From contig JANBQS010000048.1 of the NCBI GenBank assembly GCA_027577415.1, forward strand, positions 1-45,605: a stretch of 45,605 nt of DNA, given 5' to 3'. Of the stretch, positions 8,020-17,553 are shown piece after piece (position 1 is the stretch's first letter; every line of letters starts with the position of its first letter). The notes under the pieces were generated by a model. That model was not told the DNA's origin. It saw only the letters and a list, made by a program, of their open reading frames with translations, and did no database searches. The DNA is from Coemansia sp. RSA 922. Lineage: Eukaryota; Kickxellomycota; Kickxellomycetes; Kickxellales; Kickxellaceae. A program made the position numbers and the translations under genes.

Positions 8020-9204
8020 AGTTCTATGATGTTTGTTTGGATAAGACTTAATTTATACTAAAGACCAGGTACATACTTCATGCTCTTAAATTGCAAGTGA
8101 CATGCCATGTCGAGCACTTAGAGTAGTAGATGCTTTGAGTTATCTCCACCGCCACTACTAACTATGCATGAGATTCGGCTCGGGATTGACAATCTGCACC
8201 CTGGGTGACTCGTACGAGCCATTTTGCTAGCGCTGCCTATCACACACCACTATCTTTGTGCAAGCAAAGGCGTAAAGTAATTTCGCCCTGACTTTGCAAA
8301 AGACTGGTGAAGACCAATATAATTATATAAACATTTGACCAAGAAATGTGAGGGACGTAACTAAGTATAAGAAAGAATAGTGCAGAGGTCCTTCCTTCTA
8401 AACCAATCTTCTCGGCGTGTGCTGTCCCATGTGCTCCGTGTGCAGAGTACTGCGGGCGGTTTGTTCTGTGTGTACCGTGCGTACCAGGCCAACTGTCGCA
8501 GGTCCTTTCAACTATAAGGGTGTGATGTGAGGAGTGGAAGAATAATAAGGCAGTGTCGAATAGAATTAAAAATAAAATAAAATAGAGCATAATGAAACTA
8601 GAGATAAACTGAAAGGCGTGTGCTGTTGTTTCGTCTATCCCATGTGAAGCTCCACCCGAGCTTATTCTCATCGCCTCCAACAGGTCACGGTCTCTGTCTG
8701 GTTCATCAATTGCGGACAGGCCCATGGGCTTGATTAAAGCATAGTACAGCCACACTTTACGCGTTGCACGCCTCACGCTCACCAGTTTTTGCGAATAACA
8801 CGTAATAGAAGCGGAGCTACTGACGCGGTTTCTACTGTGAGTATGTACAGAGAACAAGGCACCCCTTCCCCCCACATTAAGGGTCTGCTCGTCGGTACTT
8901 GTGGAGCTGGTTCCAGCTCTGGCACTGTGCCTGCCAACGTGTAGTTGTGTACTGTTTTAGCTACTAACTTGGCCGTTTGACACGCCAGACTAGGCGTTTT
9001 TGGACTCTTCGGATTCCTAATTTTTTTTTTTAGTAGAACAAAGCTACGCGACTTAAAAGGTCGCCAGCTACTTGTTCGGCTCCCCGTCTCTACCGGCCGC
9101 CCTTGTCAGTAATAAAAAAGCTGGATGTTCTTTTTTCCATTCTCCCTTCTTCTCGCAGTTCCGTTCAGGACTGACAAACCAACCATCACCCTCCCACGTG
9201 GAAC
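8020..9204. other. Long intergenic region, no supported gene
   Basis: About 1.2 kb between the ABC remnant and the next orphan gene. A 211-codon minus-strand open frame at 8240-8875 is low-complexity in composition, has no homology I recognise and no promoter features, so it is not called. One ACGCGT occurs at 8759-8764. The right end becomes T-rich. Confidence 0.5.
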
Positions 9205-9277
9205 ACGCGTCGCGTAGTTTCTCTTTCTCCGTCCAAACGCGTGCCAGTCGTTAAGAGGAGCTGGTTTGTTATATAAA
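9205..9277 (+). promoter_or_regulatory. Promoter with two MluI boxes and TATA box
   Basis: ACGCGT at 9205-9210 and again at 9237-9242 (context CCAAACGCGTGCC), preceded by the palindrome CCACGTGG near 9194-9201. A TATATAAA element lies at 9270-9277, about 170 bp before ATG 9450, followed by a pyrimidine-rich leader. This is the clearest core promoter in the accessory region. Confidence 0.55.
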
Positions 9278-9449
9278 TGCAAACTTTTCTGTCACCTGTC
9301 TTTGCCCTCTTTCTTGTCTTCTCTGAACTCTTGTACTAATCCACTACCTCTTTCATACTTGTTTGTCATTACTTGACAGTCTCTTCCCTTTCCTTGTCCT
9401 TTTCTCTCATTTATTACAAACATTACTAATCTGCACTTCAGCATCGACC

Positions 9450-10289
9450 ATGTACTTTTCTCGCTTCTTTTGTTTTATTTTCTTGCTCTTTACTCTATTC
9501 CAGAGCGCCGCAGACCACATTTCCGCTGTCACTGCCCATATGCTCGCTACTGCCGCTTTGCTCACCTCCTGTGCCAATGGACATATTCACCCTACCCCGG
9601 CGCCAACTACACTACCTATTTCCACTATGCTTCTTGTATTGACACCCGCTGCCTGCGACTCTACAATGCTGGCTCCCTGTTGGAGAGGGTTTATGCCACG
9701 CACTGGACAACTTGTACTCCTATTGTTGGCCGGTTTCGTCGCTTTTATAAGCCGCTGGCTGGTCATTAGTGGACGCTACCACCACTGCCACACCATCTTC
9801 ACCAAACACGCCGAAACTGCCGAAACAACCGAGATCGACAAGACTGACGAGACCGCTGAGATCGCCAAGCATGCATCTCCTATATGTATTGAGTATGCCG
9901 AGCAGACTGAGTGCGATAGGACCGCTGGGGCTGTCGAGCATGTCACGCCAGGCGCCCTTGAAATCGGCAAGGCCATTGCCGCTGCACAGACGACTGCACA
10001 AGCCGCGTTCGATCTTCGCCTCAAGCTTCTAGCTGCGCGCCACGACAATGTCACTAATGAATTGGACGATATGAGTCCTGTTGGCAATGCAGCCCTCAGC
10101 CTCGCAGCGGCTGCTGATGCGGAAGTCAAAGTGGCTTGCAGTGCGGCGGCCTTAATCAAGCATTGCCACAATGTCGATCTAAACCATGTGGAAAGTGTTG
10201 CCAAGGAGGCCATCGGAGGTCGCAAACGGGCTCACGGCTTGGCCAATATTGCTGAAAATGACTATAACAGCCTGCGCAAACATTTGTAG
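9450..10289 (+). CDS. Orphan membrane-anchored protein ending at an in-frame TAG
   Basis: 279 residues from ATG 9450 (context GACCATGT) to TAG 10287-10289. The frame is open further left but has no earlier ATG. Residues 1-20 (MYFSRFFCFIFLLFTLFQSA) look like a signal peptide or signal anchor. A second hydrophobic segment is at about 86-107. Then come a Thr/Glu/Asp-rich linker (AETAETTEIDKTDETAEI) and a long Ala-rich, probably helical region (about 170-270). No known family. The reading frame does not end naturally: after the TAG it stays open for 49 more codons with the same helical, basic composition, to TAG 10437-10439. Options are a nonsense-mutated gene, stop readthrough, or removal of the stop by a 102-nt intron in phase 0 (GTGGAA at 10188 to TTTGTAG at 10289; weak donor). 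Strong TATA promoter upstream. Confidence 0.6.
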   Translation: MYFSRFFCFIFLLFTLFQSAADHISAVTAHMLATAALLTSCANGHIHPTPAPTTLPISTMLLVLTPAACDSTMLAPCWRGFMPRTGQLVLLLLAGFVAFISRWLVISGRYHHCHTIFTKHAETAETTEIDKTDETAEIAKHASPICIEYAEQTECDRTAGAVEHVTPGALEIGKAIAAAQTTAQAAFDLRLKLLAARHDNVTNELDDMSPVGNAALSLAAAADAEVKVACSAAALIKHCHNVDLNHVESVAKEAIGGRKRAHGLANIAENDYNSLRKHL

Positions 10290-10439
10290 GATGCAGCGCT
10301 TGCCGAGTATCACGCCAATTGCCGTGCAAAAGATTGGGAGGTGCTTGCCAAGGAGCAAGCCAAACGCGCGGCACCTACCACGTCGTGGTTGAAGCGCACC
10401 ACAGGCAGCAAGAGACACGTCAGGTTTGCTGACGACTAG
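10290..10439 (+). other. In-frame extension after the TAG of the orphan gene at 9450
   Basis: 49 codons plus stop in the same frame. The translation starts DAALAEYHANC, contains SWLKR and ends KRHVRFADD. Lys/Arg and Ala content continue the preceding helix. It is too long and too protein-like to look like random 3' UTR, though chance is not excluded. The stop context is TTG TAG GAT. Confidence 0.5.
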
Positions 10440-10511
10440 CCCTTGAAAGCGACCCCTTAGTACAAAATAGCTCTTTATAAGTTTTCCATTTTCTTCTCCT
10501 AATATACCATC

Positions 10512-10523
10512 TTTTATTAGTAC
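10512..10523 (+). terminator. 3' element TTTTATTAGTAC
   Basis: A 12-nt string 73 bp after the second stop of the orphan gene. The identical string occurs 36 bp after the second stop of the orphan at 12845 (14035-14046). It may be part of the 3' UTR or polyadenylation signal of a shared gene family. Confidence 0.35.
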
Positions 10524-11868
10524 AAAGTTGCAATGAGTTTACCGCCAACTTGCAAGGTAGTTGATAGTAAATACCTTTGCATTATAGAATATGGCGGTGC
10601 GAGTGCAGCCCCTACCTCTAACTTGGGTAAATCCACGATCGACTAACCCTAATTCCGTCTATCCTTATCTGATGTGCAAAACGACAAATAGCCGCACTGG
10701 CGTGCATGTAGAGGGAGAAAGAGAAAAACATTAGTTGCATAACAATAAAGTGAGTGAAAAGCAAAAAGAGAAAAGAGACAGTGCTCAAGCTATTCTATCT
10801 TCTTCCTTCCTAGCGGTGGCGTCACAAGCGCGTTTAGTGTCGAGTTTGTTTTCATTGCTAAGGGTTTCTAGCAGGCGTGACTCTGATTACCAAGCTAGCC
10901 TAGTCGCCATGCTGTCATTTATTGTTGTTATTCTCATTGTCGCTTTGCTCCTTGGCTGTTCCTTTTTAGTCAGTGCACACTTGCCTAGCGCCAACTGTCG
11001 TGGTTAGTGTCAGCTCTAACCATCGTGGTCAGCCTTGTCGTAGCAACGTGCTCCTTGCCGTGAGCATCCCAATACTTTTTTGGAAACACATGATATACGT
11101 GATTTGATCAACCAGTAATCGGCCATGTGTTCATAGCAAATAGCAAATCCAGGGCAGAACTGCTGTTGATCGCCTTGCATTGGCGCCACTGCCAAGCTTG
11201 GCCCTATCATTGCAGCTGCTCTCCGCAAGCTACGCAGGCAACAACAGCAATGCCTTCCACAGGCAGATGTCATCGATGGTGTACTCATGGCTCTATCTAT
11301 TGCATTATTCCTAGAATCGTTCTAGCCACATCGTTCTTGTTTAGACTTCCTGTGGTCATTACATCTATTGAAAATGGCGAGACATCATTAGGTATATTTG
11401 ATATTGCCATCAGCTATCCCTTATACTTTTATTGTATAATGAATGATGGTGACCATTAAACGATGGAACAGATATCGCAATGTTCGAGTACTAGCATAGG
11501 TCCACATTGTCCAGTTTTGGATTCACTTTGTTTTGGATTCGTCATATGCTAGATTTAGTTGCCTATCATGCGCTGCTTACTTTAATATAAATGTAATTTA
11601 CTACCTATACATGCTACACAGCTATGCCAGGAGGATCGATGTACTCCATGCGACATATTCCTTGTCACATAGCAGCCGTATGTGACGTCTCAGGAAGCAT
11701 TGGTTGACGGTGATCACCATAGTACTATTCGTTAGTATTTACATGCTTTCATGTTCAGCGCTAGGCTGGGAATCGGGGAGTTTTCTAATGAAATTTATTG
11801 TTTAATGTTTTAACACTACTCTTGTAACACTCACAGTCAACTGGGGGTGGCATTCACCCACTGGCAAA
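10524..11868. other. Intergenic region, no supported gene
   Basis: About 1.3 kb. Short open frames on both strands lack ATG starts or protein-like composition (for example 10735 and 11127 open with TTG and GTG). I see no RNA gene or repeat. Confidence 0.5.
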
Positions 11869-12126
11869 ATGGGGGACGGCAGATATACTTTTAGAAGCGT
11901 GTGCGAAAATGGCATGATTTTCCTCTTTCTCGCTCTGGCTGCAAAAAGACAGCCGGTGGCCTGGAGGATCATTATTTTATTGTCAGTTATTCTGGCTGGC
12001 CTGTTAGAAGTGCGCAACAAGAAGCTATTGGCCAAGCGCACACATGGCGCCCGTGCTTCCTTGACGCCCTCCCCTCATGAAAGATTGGGAGAAAAAAGGA
12101 GACATGATTTGCTGTTACTGATGTGA
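11869..12126 (+). CDS. Small hypothetical membrane ORF
   Basis: 85 residues from ATG 11869 (context AAAATGG) to TGA. Two hydrophobic stretches, MIFLFLALAA and WRIIILLSVILAGLL, are followed by a basic tail rich in Lys, Arg and His. Promoter signals are weak, no homologue is recognised, and the ORF could be fortuitous. It is listed because the start context and membrane-then-basic layout resemble the two flanking orphan genes. Confidence 0.25.
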   Translation: MGDGRYTFRSVCENGMIFLFLALAAKRQPVAWRIIILLSVILAGLLEVRNKKLLAKRTHGARASLTPSPHERLGEKRRHDLLLLM

Positions 12127-12374
12127 GCTTTTAGGATTTATACGCAGCTATAGCGAGGACAATCAAGAAATGTGGATTCTGCCAATCTCGTGTTTTGGCG
12201 CTTCCCAAAGAGGAGAAATTAAAAAAGTGCACTCCGGTTTGGAGCGGATGGGGTGAATGCATGACGCGCGCAGAAGGCTACCCGCAACAAAAGTTAATTG
12301 TGTTGGTAAAAGAAATAGCAGCATTGCCAATTCCTAGTTAGTCACTTTCTGACAGCCAGGACCTTCGGTTGACA

Positions 12375-12752
12375 ACGCGTGGAGAGGAAGGCAGTCTGCA
12401 CACTTTAGTCGCCTTGCATAAACGACCTTTGTTGCAGACGCACACTAAAAATGACGGGAGACAAATGTCTGCCACGCGCTTGCGTCAAGCCCAGGGGTTC
12501 AATTGCTGACAAGTGGTTGTTGTTGGGGAAGCGGAGAAGTTGCACACCCCTCTTTGTATTGACGTGGCCGAAGAAGGCTCAGGCCTCCCAAACGCGTGGA
12601 CGGGATATCCTTTGTTTCGGGAGAGTTGGTACGCATACCTGCGCCACATATTGAACCCCCCCCTGATAATTTTGATACTCTTACCCGGCCCTCCAACTGA
12701 GTGTGAGTTGGAGGTCATGCTCGATTTCGCAAATGTCAGCGAGGAGTATAAA
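12375..12752 (+). promoter_or_regulatory. Promoter region with MluI boxes and TATA box
   Basis: ACGCGT at 12375-12380 (context GACAACGCGTGGAGA) and 12592-12597 (context CCAAACGCGTGGACG). The latter shares AAACGCGTG with the promoter of the orphan at 9450 and, in reverse, with both sites in the repeat. TATAAA at 12747-12752 lies 93 bp before ATG 12845. A strong dyad (12690-12714) lies between them. Open frames across this region are non-coding shadows. Confidence 0.5.
12690..12714. promoter_or_regulatory. Dyad symmetry element just upstream of TATA box
   Basis: Perfect 9-bp arms CCTCCAACT (12690-12698) and AGTTGGAGG (12706-12714) around a 7-bp spacer, 32 bp before TATAAA. It could be a binding site for a dimeric regulator. 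Confidence 0.45.
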
Positions 12753-12844
12753 TGCACCTGCCCGGACCAGGACCCGCAACTTTCTTTTGGAACATCCAAC
12801 CACTTTCTTAAAGTATAGCATCATTATCATATCACTTCATAATA

Positions 12845-13693
12845 ATGAATCTTAGGATTTTCTTTGTTTTCTTTGTTTTTCTTTTCTCCTATTGCTGCCA
12901 GGCAAACGTCCAGCTTGCGCAGATCTATCGGCGCCCATCTCCGCCTCGTTCTCTCTCCAGCACTGCCAGCTGGATCGCCTTATTCAAAGATATCCAGGTT
13001 GCCGTCAAGAATCACTGCGGCTGGCAAGGGCAGCCGTCGCCTCATCAAGCACCCATCGCGACTCGGCCAGCCAAAGAAGCAAATGCGCGCTCCAACACTG
13101 GCGATTTGTCTTCTTTGGCGCCATTGCTGCATTTTGCGGCAGGCGCACTCTCGCTCGCCGTCATCCAAATTGCACTCAGCCCCGATGCGCCGCAGACGAT
13201 GGATATTGGTACGGGCTCCGATGCGCCAGCGGTCAGCGGGAGTGCGAGTATTAGTGCCCGTCAGATGGCGACATCTATCGAGCGCCACGGCATCACCGAT
13301 TCCGAGATCATGAGAGTCACGAATGGCATCGGTCCCCGGCGCCGCCACCCCCGGTGGCCAGAAGATGAAACCTTGTCCGCTCGCCGTATTGGATTGTCAA
13401 CTGCAAGTATGCCTTCATTCAGCGATATCGACCCAGATTCGCCTCCTCCGAGCCCAACCATGAGTTTGCCTCTGTTCAGCGATACCGATTCAGACGTAGA
13501 CGACTTTGACCTCGGCCTGCAAGCTTCATCTTCATCTATCGTGCTGTTTAACGAGAGAACTCTTTTTGAGCACGAGACGGCCATAGAACAGCAGACATCA
13601 GCGGACATCGATTCGGCACACGCATATAGGGGATGTACCGCTTTGATTAATGGACTTTCTCGCCTTAGGCTTTCGGAGCACAAAGCGGATTAG
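12845..13693 (+). CDS. Second orphan membrane-anchored protein ending at an in-frame TAG
   Basis: 282 residues from ATG 12845 (context AATAATGA, 93 bp after a TATA box) to TAG 13691-13693. Residues 1-20 (MNLRIFFVFFVFLFSYCCQA) form a signal peptide or anchor. A second hydrophobic stretch is at about 91-111. The rest is disordered and Ser/Asp/Pro-rich, with a duplicated acidic motif (FSDIDPDSPPPSP, then FSDTDSD). No family recognised. As in the gene at 9450, the frame continues open after the TAG, here for 101 codons to TGA 13997-13999, ending in a Lys/Ser-rich basic tail with SNWLK. The two genes share layout (anchor, second hydrophobic segment, variable middle, TAG, basic tail with Trp-Leu-Lys) and a 3' element, so distant paralogy is plausible. 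A nonsense mutation, readthrough or splicing remain open. Another frame over 13694-13999 also translates into basic sequence, which lowers certainty. Confidence 0.55.
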   Translation: MNLRIFFVFFVFLFSYCCQANVQLAQIYRRPSPPRSLSSTASWIALFKDIQVAVKNHCGWQGQPSPHQAPIATRPAKEANARSNTGDLSSLAPLLHFAAGALSLAVIQIALSPDAPQTMDIGTGSDAPAVSGSASISARQMATSIERHGITDSEIMRVTNGIGPRRRHPRWPEDETLSARRIGLSTASMPSFSDIDPDSPPPSPTMSLPLFSDTDSDVDDFDLGLQASSSSIVLFNERTLFEHETAIEQQTSADIDSAHAYRGCTALINGLSRLRLSEHKAD

Positions 13694-13999
13694 CAACAGC
13701 TGCAACCCCTTTCACCGTCAGACAGCGCTTTGGTCGCATCATTGCGCGCTCAACTGGCGATGTCGCTGGAAGAACCAATCGAGCCAGTAGTAAATCGGGC
13801 CTCCACTACACCACGCGAGTGCGTCGCAAGTCAGCCTTCGTCAGCAGCAGCACAGTTGAGCGATCATATCGCCGTAGGGTCAAGCACTCATCGAGGAAAG
13901 AAATCCAAGTCGTGGCGGCTTTTGAACAAGCAATCTTGTAGCAACACCGGCAAGAAGAAGTCAGGCAGCAATTGGCTCAAGCAGAGCAGCAGCCGCTGA
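13694..13999 (+). other. In-frame extension after the TAG of the orphan gene at 12845
   Basis: 101 codons plus TGA in the same frame. It begins QQLQPLSPSDSALVASL, continues through an acidic helix (QLAMSLEEPIEPVV) and ends with a Lys/Ser-rich tail (GKKKSGSNWLKQSSSR). The stop context is GAT TAG CAA CAG; the CAA after UAG partly resembles the CAR-YYA context known from plant-virus readthrough, but the next codon does not fit. Confidence 0.5.
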
Positions 14000-14034
14000 T
14001 GTCAGTAGGCCGAGCGAACCTATTTTCATATCCT

Positions 14035-14046
14035 TTTTATTAGTAC
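14035..14046 (+). terminator. 3' element TTTTATTAGTAC, second occurrence
   Basis: Same 12-nt string as at 10512-10523, again shortly after the second stop of a TAG-interrupted orphan gene and followed by a T-rich stretch. Confidence 0.35.
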
Positions 14047-14560
14047 CTTTTTCTTTTTCTTTCACTTTATCGTTATCAAATACCAACCACATCCAGTCAA
14101 ATATGTTCGCCACTGGGCAATATCATTCTTAGAGCGCACAAATAACTTTTAAAAACTTTTATTTGCAGGCAGGAGCAAAAGAGCTTATCTCGGTTCGCCA
14201 GAGATTATCCAAGACAAGCCAAGCCAAGTCGCTTACCTTATTCGTAGAATCCGAAAGAGGCAAAACGGCTTGATTGATTCAGAATGGAGTCAGTAGGGGG
14301 ACTATGGCCCGATTCTCCAAGTGCCTGCTGGCAAAGGTGTCCGGCTACTGTGGGCAGCCGAGTGCTGACAATATAGGCACAGCCAAAAATGCGATAGCAA
14401 CCGCGAGCTACAGGTCAGATGTAACGCCATTGGTGCCTCCCATATCACATGTTCGGTCTGGAGGAGAGACCCAATGAAGAGATAGCCCGCCCGAAAGAGA
14501 GCCAAACTGTATCACGCCAGTGTTCGCATTTATCTTTATTAACTATATTTTTCTGGCTAA
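14047..14560. other. Intergenic region before LeuRS
   Basis: About 510 bp with T-rich left part. A 67-codon open frame at 14274-14477 is unconvincing. No TATA box is obvious before LeuRS, as expected for a housekeeping gene. It marks the right boundary of the accessory segment. Confidence 0.5.
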
Positions 14561-17512
14561 ATGCTACGAGTGTGTTCTCGCGTCCGCCCAGTGGGCCACA
14601 AAAAACCGCTGGCTAATGCAGCGGCGACGTCGGTTTATAGGACGATAGTGCACCAGTTTTCTACTTGCCAGACCGTATCTACACAGACCAGGTTTGCGCA
14701 GTGGATCGATGCCTCCACAGGCAAGCTTGATACCAGCGCTCTCGAGACCAAGTGGAAGGCACGGTGGGCGGAGATCAAGGCGTTGGAGAGGCAGCAACAG
14801 CGGACCAGCACTGAGCTGTCTGCCAAAGACATTGAGCAACTGTTCTACGTGCTTGTAATGTTTCCCTACCCGTCTGGTGTGCTCCATATGGGCCATGTAC
14901 GCGTATACACTATCAGCGACACGATCTCGCGGTTCTACAGGATGAGCGGCAAGCACGTTGTCCATCCCATGGGCTGGGACGCCTTTGGCTTGCCTGCTGA
15001 AAACGCTGCTATCGAGCGTGGCATTGCCCCCGATGCATGGACTGCCAGCAATATTGGCGTTATGAAGGGACAGTTGGCCCGTATCCTTGCCGACTTTGAC
15101 TGGGATCGAGAGCTGGCTACCTGCGACCCGTCGTACTACAAGTGGACGCAGTATATATTCACTCGGCTGTTTGACCACGGAATGGTCTATCGCAAAGAGG
15201 CCGTGGTAAATTGGGACCCGGTGGATATGACGGTACTGGCTAACGAGCAAGTGGACAAAAATGGCCGTTCTTGGCGGTCTGGCGCCGTTGTTGAGCAGCG
15301 TAAACTCAAACAGTGGTTTGCTAAAATCACAGACTATGCAGACGACTTGTTGCGCGATCTCGAGTCTTTGGACTGGCCCGAGCATGTCAAAAGCATGCAG
15401 GCGAGCTGGATTGGTCGATCGGAAGGAGCCGAGTTTGCCTTTGCACTGGACCCACCTGCCCAGTGCTCTGATACTCAGTCGATCTCAGTTTTCACTAGCC
15501 GTCCGGATACGCTGTTTGGCGTATCGTACTTGGCCATCGCTGCAGACCATCCACTAGTGTCCAGCGCACACCTGCCAAAGGACCGTGCCGAGGAAGTGCT
15601 ACTCTATGCCCAGCAAGTGTCAGCCACTCAGGCTGCTGGCGGTGATCGCACGGACAGCGCAAGGACTGGCATATTCACTGGCCTTTACGCCAAGCATCCT
15701 CTGGATCCAAACCGCTTGGTTCCAGTGTACGTCGCTGGCTATGTCTTACCTGGCTACGGGACGGGTGCTGTCATGGGCGTACCGGCTCACGACGTGCGTG
15801 ACTACGAGTTTAGCCAAGCAAACGGGCTCTCAATCCTTCCGCCGGTAGTTGAGCCACAGTTACCTTCTGATGCTCAGTCTCTCGATGTGCCCGTGTTTAC
15901 AGGGGAAGGGGTGTTGCGTCGCATACCAGAAAACGGCCAGTTTGGAGGCATGTCTAGCGCACTGGCTGCCAAGGAGATTATCAAGGCCGCTGCTGAGCGC
16001 GGTGTAGGCAAGCACGCGGTTAACTATCGATTGCGCGACTGGCTGCTATCGCGCCAGCGGTACTGGGGTGCACCCGTACCCATCATCCACTGCCCGTCGT
16101 GTGGCGCCGTTCCAGTACCCGAAAGCGATCTGCCGGTCGAGCTGCCTTCAGGGATCGAGCTTTCAGGCCGAGGCGGGAGTCCGTTGGCAAGGGCCACCGA
16201 GTGGGTCAACTGCAAGTGCCCTAAGTGCAGTGGCGCGGCCAAACGCGACACAGATACGCTGGATACGTTTGTCGACTCTTCTTGGTATTTTTTGCGGTAC
16301 ACCGATCCACACAACACTAGCCAGCCATTTGACCCTCTTTGCGCCTCGGCTGCTATGCCTGTGGATATTTATATCGGAGGCGTTGAGCACGCGATTTTAC
16401 ACCTCTTGTACTCGCGGTTTATCAGCAAGTTCCTGTGGCGGACAAAGTCGTTTGGCAGCCAGGCAGTCGAATCGCTTGGCGCGGTCAGCGAGGCTGTCAA
16501 GGACGCTATTAAGAAAAGAGAGAGCGGCGGTGCATCGAATGGCGAGCCGTTCAAGCGGCTGCTTACCCAAGGAATGGTACATGGGCTGACGTACAAGGAT
16601 CCAAGCACTGGTCGCTTCCTCAAGCCGGATGAAGTTGTAATGGATAAGGATAGCGGAGAGTTGCGGATCAAGCTGACCAACGAAATGCCGGCCAAATCGT
16701 ATGAGAAAATGTCTAAATCGAAGTATAACGGCGTCGACCCAAACGAAACCGTAGACAAGTTCGGCGCCGATGCTACTCGACTACACATGCTCTATTTGGC
16801 GCCGCCTCAGGACACACTGGAGTGGGACACGCAGAGCATTGTTGGTATGCAACGCTGGATCAACCGCGTCGGCCGCCTAGTCGACAGCGCTTGCGAAACC
16901 GTGCCAACGCAGAGCTTTGAGCATGCGCTTGACAGTCGCTTGCAGTGGAGTAAGGAAGCCAAAGAAACGTTTCGTCAGACTAATGTCGCCATACAGCGTG
17001 CCACAGAGTCTCTCGTGGGCTCATTTGCATTCAATACTGCTATCGCAGCGCTTATCGAGCTATCCAATTACTTGGGCTCTGTGAGCGACCGCAAGCACCC
17101 CACTTTCGCGTATGGCCTGACGTGCTTAATCAAGATGCTCAGTCCTATGGCACCGAGTGTCGGCGAGGAGCTGTGGGAAATTGTCCGTGAGAGCGGATAT
17201 CTGCAGGCGACTTCAGGCAATTCTGTCGCTCAGAATGCCGCAAATATTGCCAGCGTGTTTGCAGAGCGCTGGCCCAAAGTCGACGAGACGGCGCTGAAGC
17301 AGCAGAGTGTCACGATCGTTGTTCAAGTCAATGGAAAGGTCCGCTTCCGGTTGGAAGATGTAGAAGCCGACCAGAGTCAAAAGGATCTGATTCAAGCAGC
17401 CAGCGAACATGCGCAGGCCAAAAAGTGGCTGTTTGACAGTAACAGCGGCAAGCAAATGGCTATTCGAAAGGTCATCCACGTTCCCAACAAGATATTGAAC
17501 ATAATCGTATAG
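14561..17512 (+). CDS. NAM2: Mitochondrial leucyl-tRNA synthetase
   Basis: 983 residues, bacterial/mitochondrial-type LeuRS that charges mitochondrial tRNA-Leu. The first ~40 residues are rich in Arg, Ala, Ser and Thr and lack acids, as in a mitochondrial presequence. The class I HIGH motif is HMGH at 109-112 inside [15 protein letters not shown]. The editing (CP1) domain lies in the middle and includes [16 protein letters not shown]. The KMSKS motif is at 716-720 ([12 protein letters not shown]). A C-terminal anticodon-binding and RNA-binding part ends with [11 protein letters not shown] and [14 protein letters not shown]. Length fits the family. The start is the first ATG of the frame. There are no introns. 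It is convergent with the LDH gene, with only 41 bp between the two stops. In yeast NAM2 also assists group I intron splicing; this cannot be judged here. Confidence 0.95.
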   Translation: MLRVCSRVRPVGHKKPLANAAATSVYRTIVHQFSTCQTVSTQTRFAQWIDASTGKLDTSALETKWKARWAEIKALERQQQRTSTELSAKDIEQLFYVLVMFPYPSGVLHMGHVRVYTISDTISRFYRMSGKHVVHPMGWDAFGLPAENAAIERGIAPDAWTASNIGVMKGQLARILADFDWDRELATCDPSYYKWTQYIFTRLFDHGMVYRKEAVVNWDPVDMTVLANEQVDKNGRSWRSGAVVEQRKLKQWFAKITDYADDLLRDLESLDWPEHVKSMQASWIGRSEGAEFAFALDPPAQCSDTQSISVFTSRPDTLFGVSYLAIAADHPLVSSAHLPKDRAEEVLLYAQQVSATQAAGGDRTDSARTGIFTGLYAKHPLDPNRLVPVYVAGYVLPGYGTGAVMGVPAHDVRDYEFSQANGLSILPPVVEPQLPSDAQSLDVPVFTGEGVLRRIPENGQFGGMSSALAAKEIIKAAAERGVGKHAVNYRLRDWLLSRQRYWGAPVPIIHCPSCGAVPVPESDLPVELPSGIELSGRGGSPLARATEWVNCKCPKCSGAAKRDTDTLDTFVDSSWYFLRYTDPHNTSQPFDPLCASAAMPVDIYIGGVEHAILHLLYSRFISKFLWRTKSFGSQAVESLGAVSEAVKDAIKKRESGGASNGEPFKRLLTQGMVHGLTYKDPSTGRFLKPDEVVMDKDSGELRIKLTNEMPAKSYEKMSKSKYNGVDPNETVDKFGADATRLHMLYLAPPQDTLEWDTQSIVGMQRWINRVGRLVDSACETVPTQSFEHALDSRLQWSKEAKETFRQTNVAIQRATESLVGSFAFNTAIAALIELSNYLGSVSDRKHPTFAYGLTCLIKMLSPMAPSVGEELWEIVRESGYLQATSGNSVAQNAANIASVFAERWPKVDETALKQQSVTIVVQVNGKVRFRLEDVEADQSQKDLIQAASEHAQAKKWLFDSNSGKQMAIRKVIHVPNKILNIIV

Positions 17513-17553
17513 ATTATTACTATACTATAATAAATGAAATTTACTCTGATAGC

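Noticed and set aside
8240..8875. 211-codon ORF on the minus strand
   Set aside because: Composition is irregular, no motif is recognised, and no promoter is visible; likely chance.
13694..13999. Alternative +1 reading after a GTACCG...TTAG intron (13635-13693) in the gene at 12845
   Set aside because: It gives a basic translation but meets another TAG; the frame continuous with the upstream gene stays open to a TGA and keeps composition. Kept only as a caveat.
14170..14290. tRNA-like GGTTCG string before LeuRS
   Set aside because: No acceptor stem, D arm or anticodon arm can be built around it.
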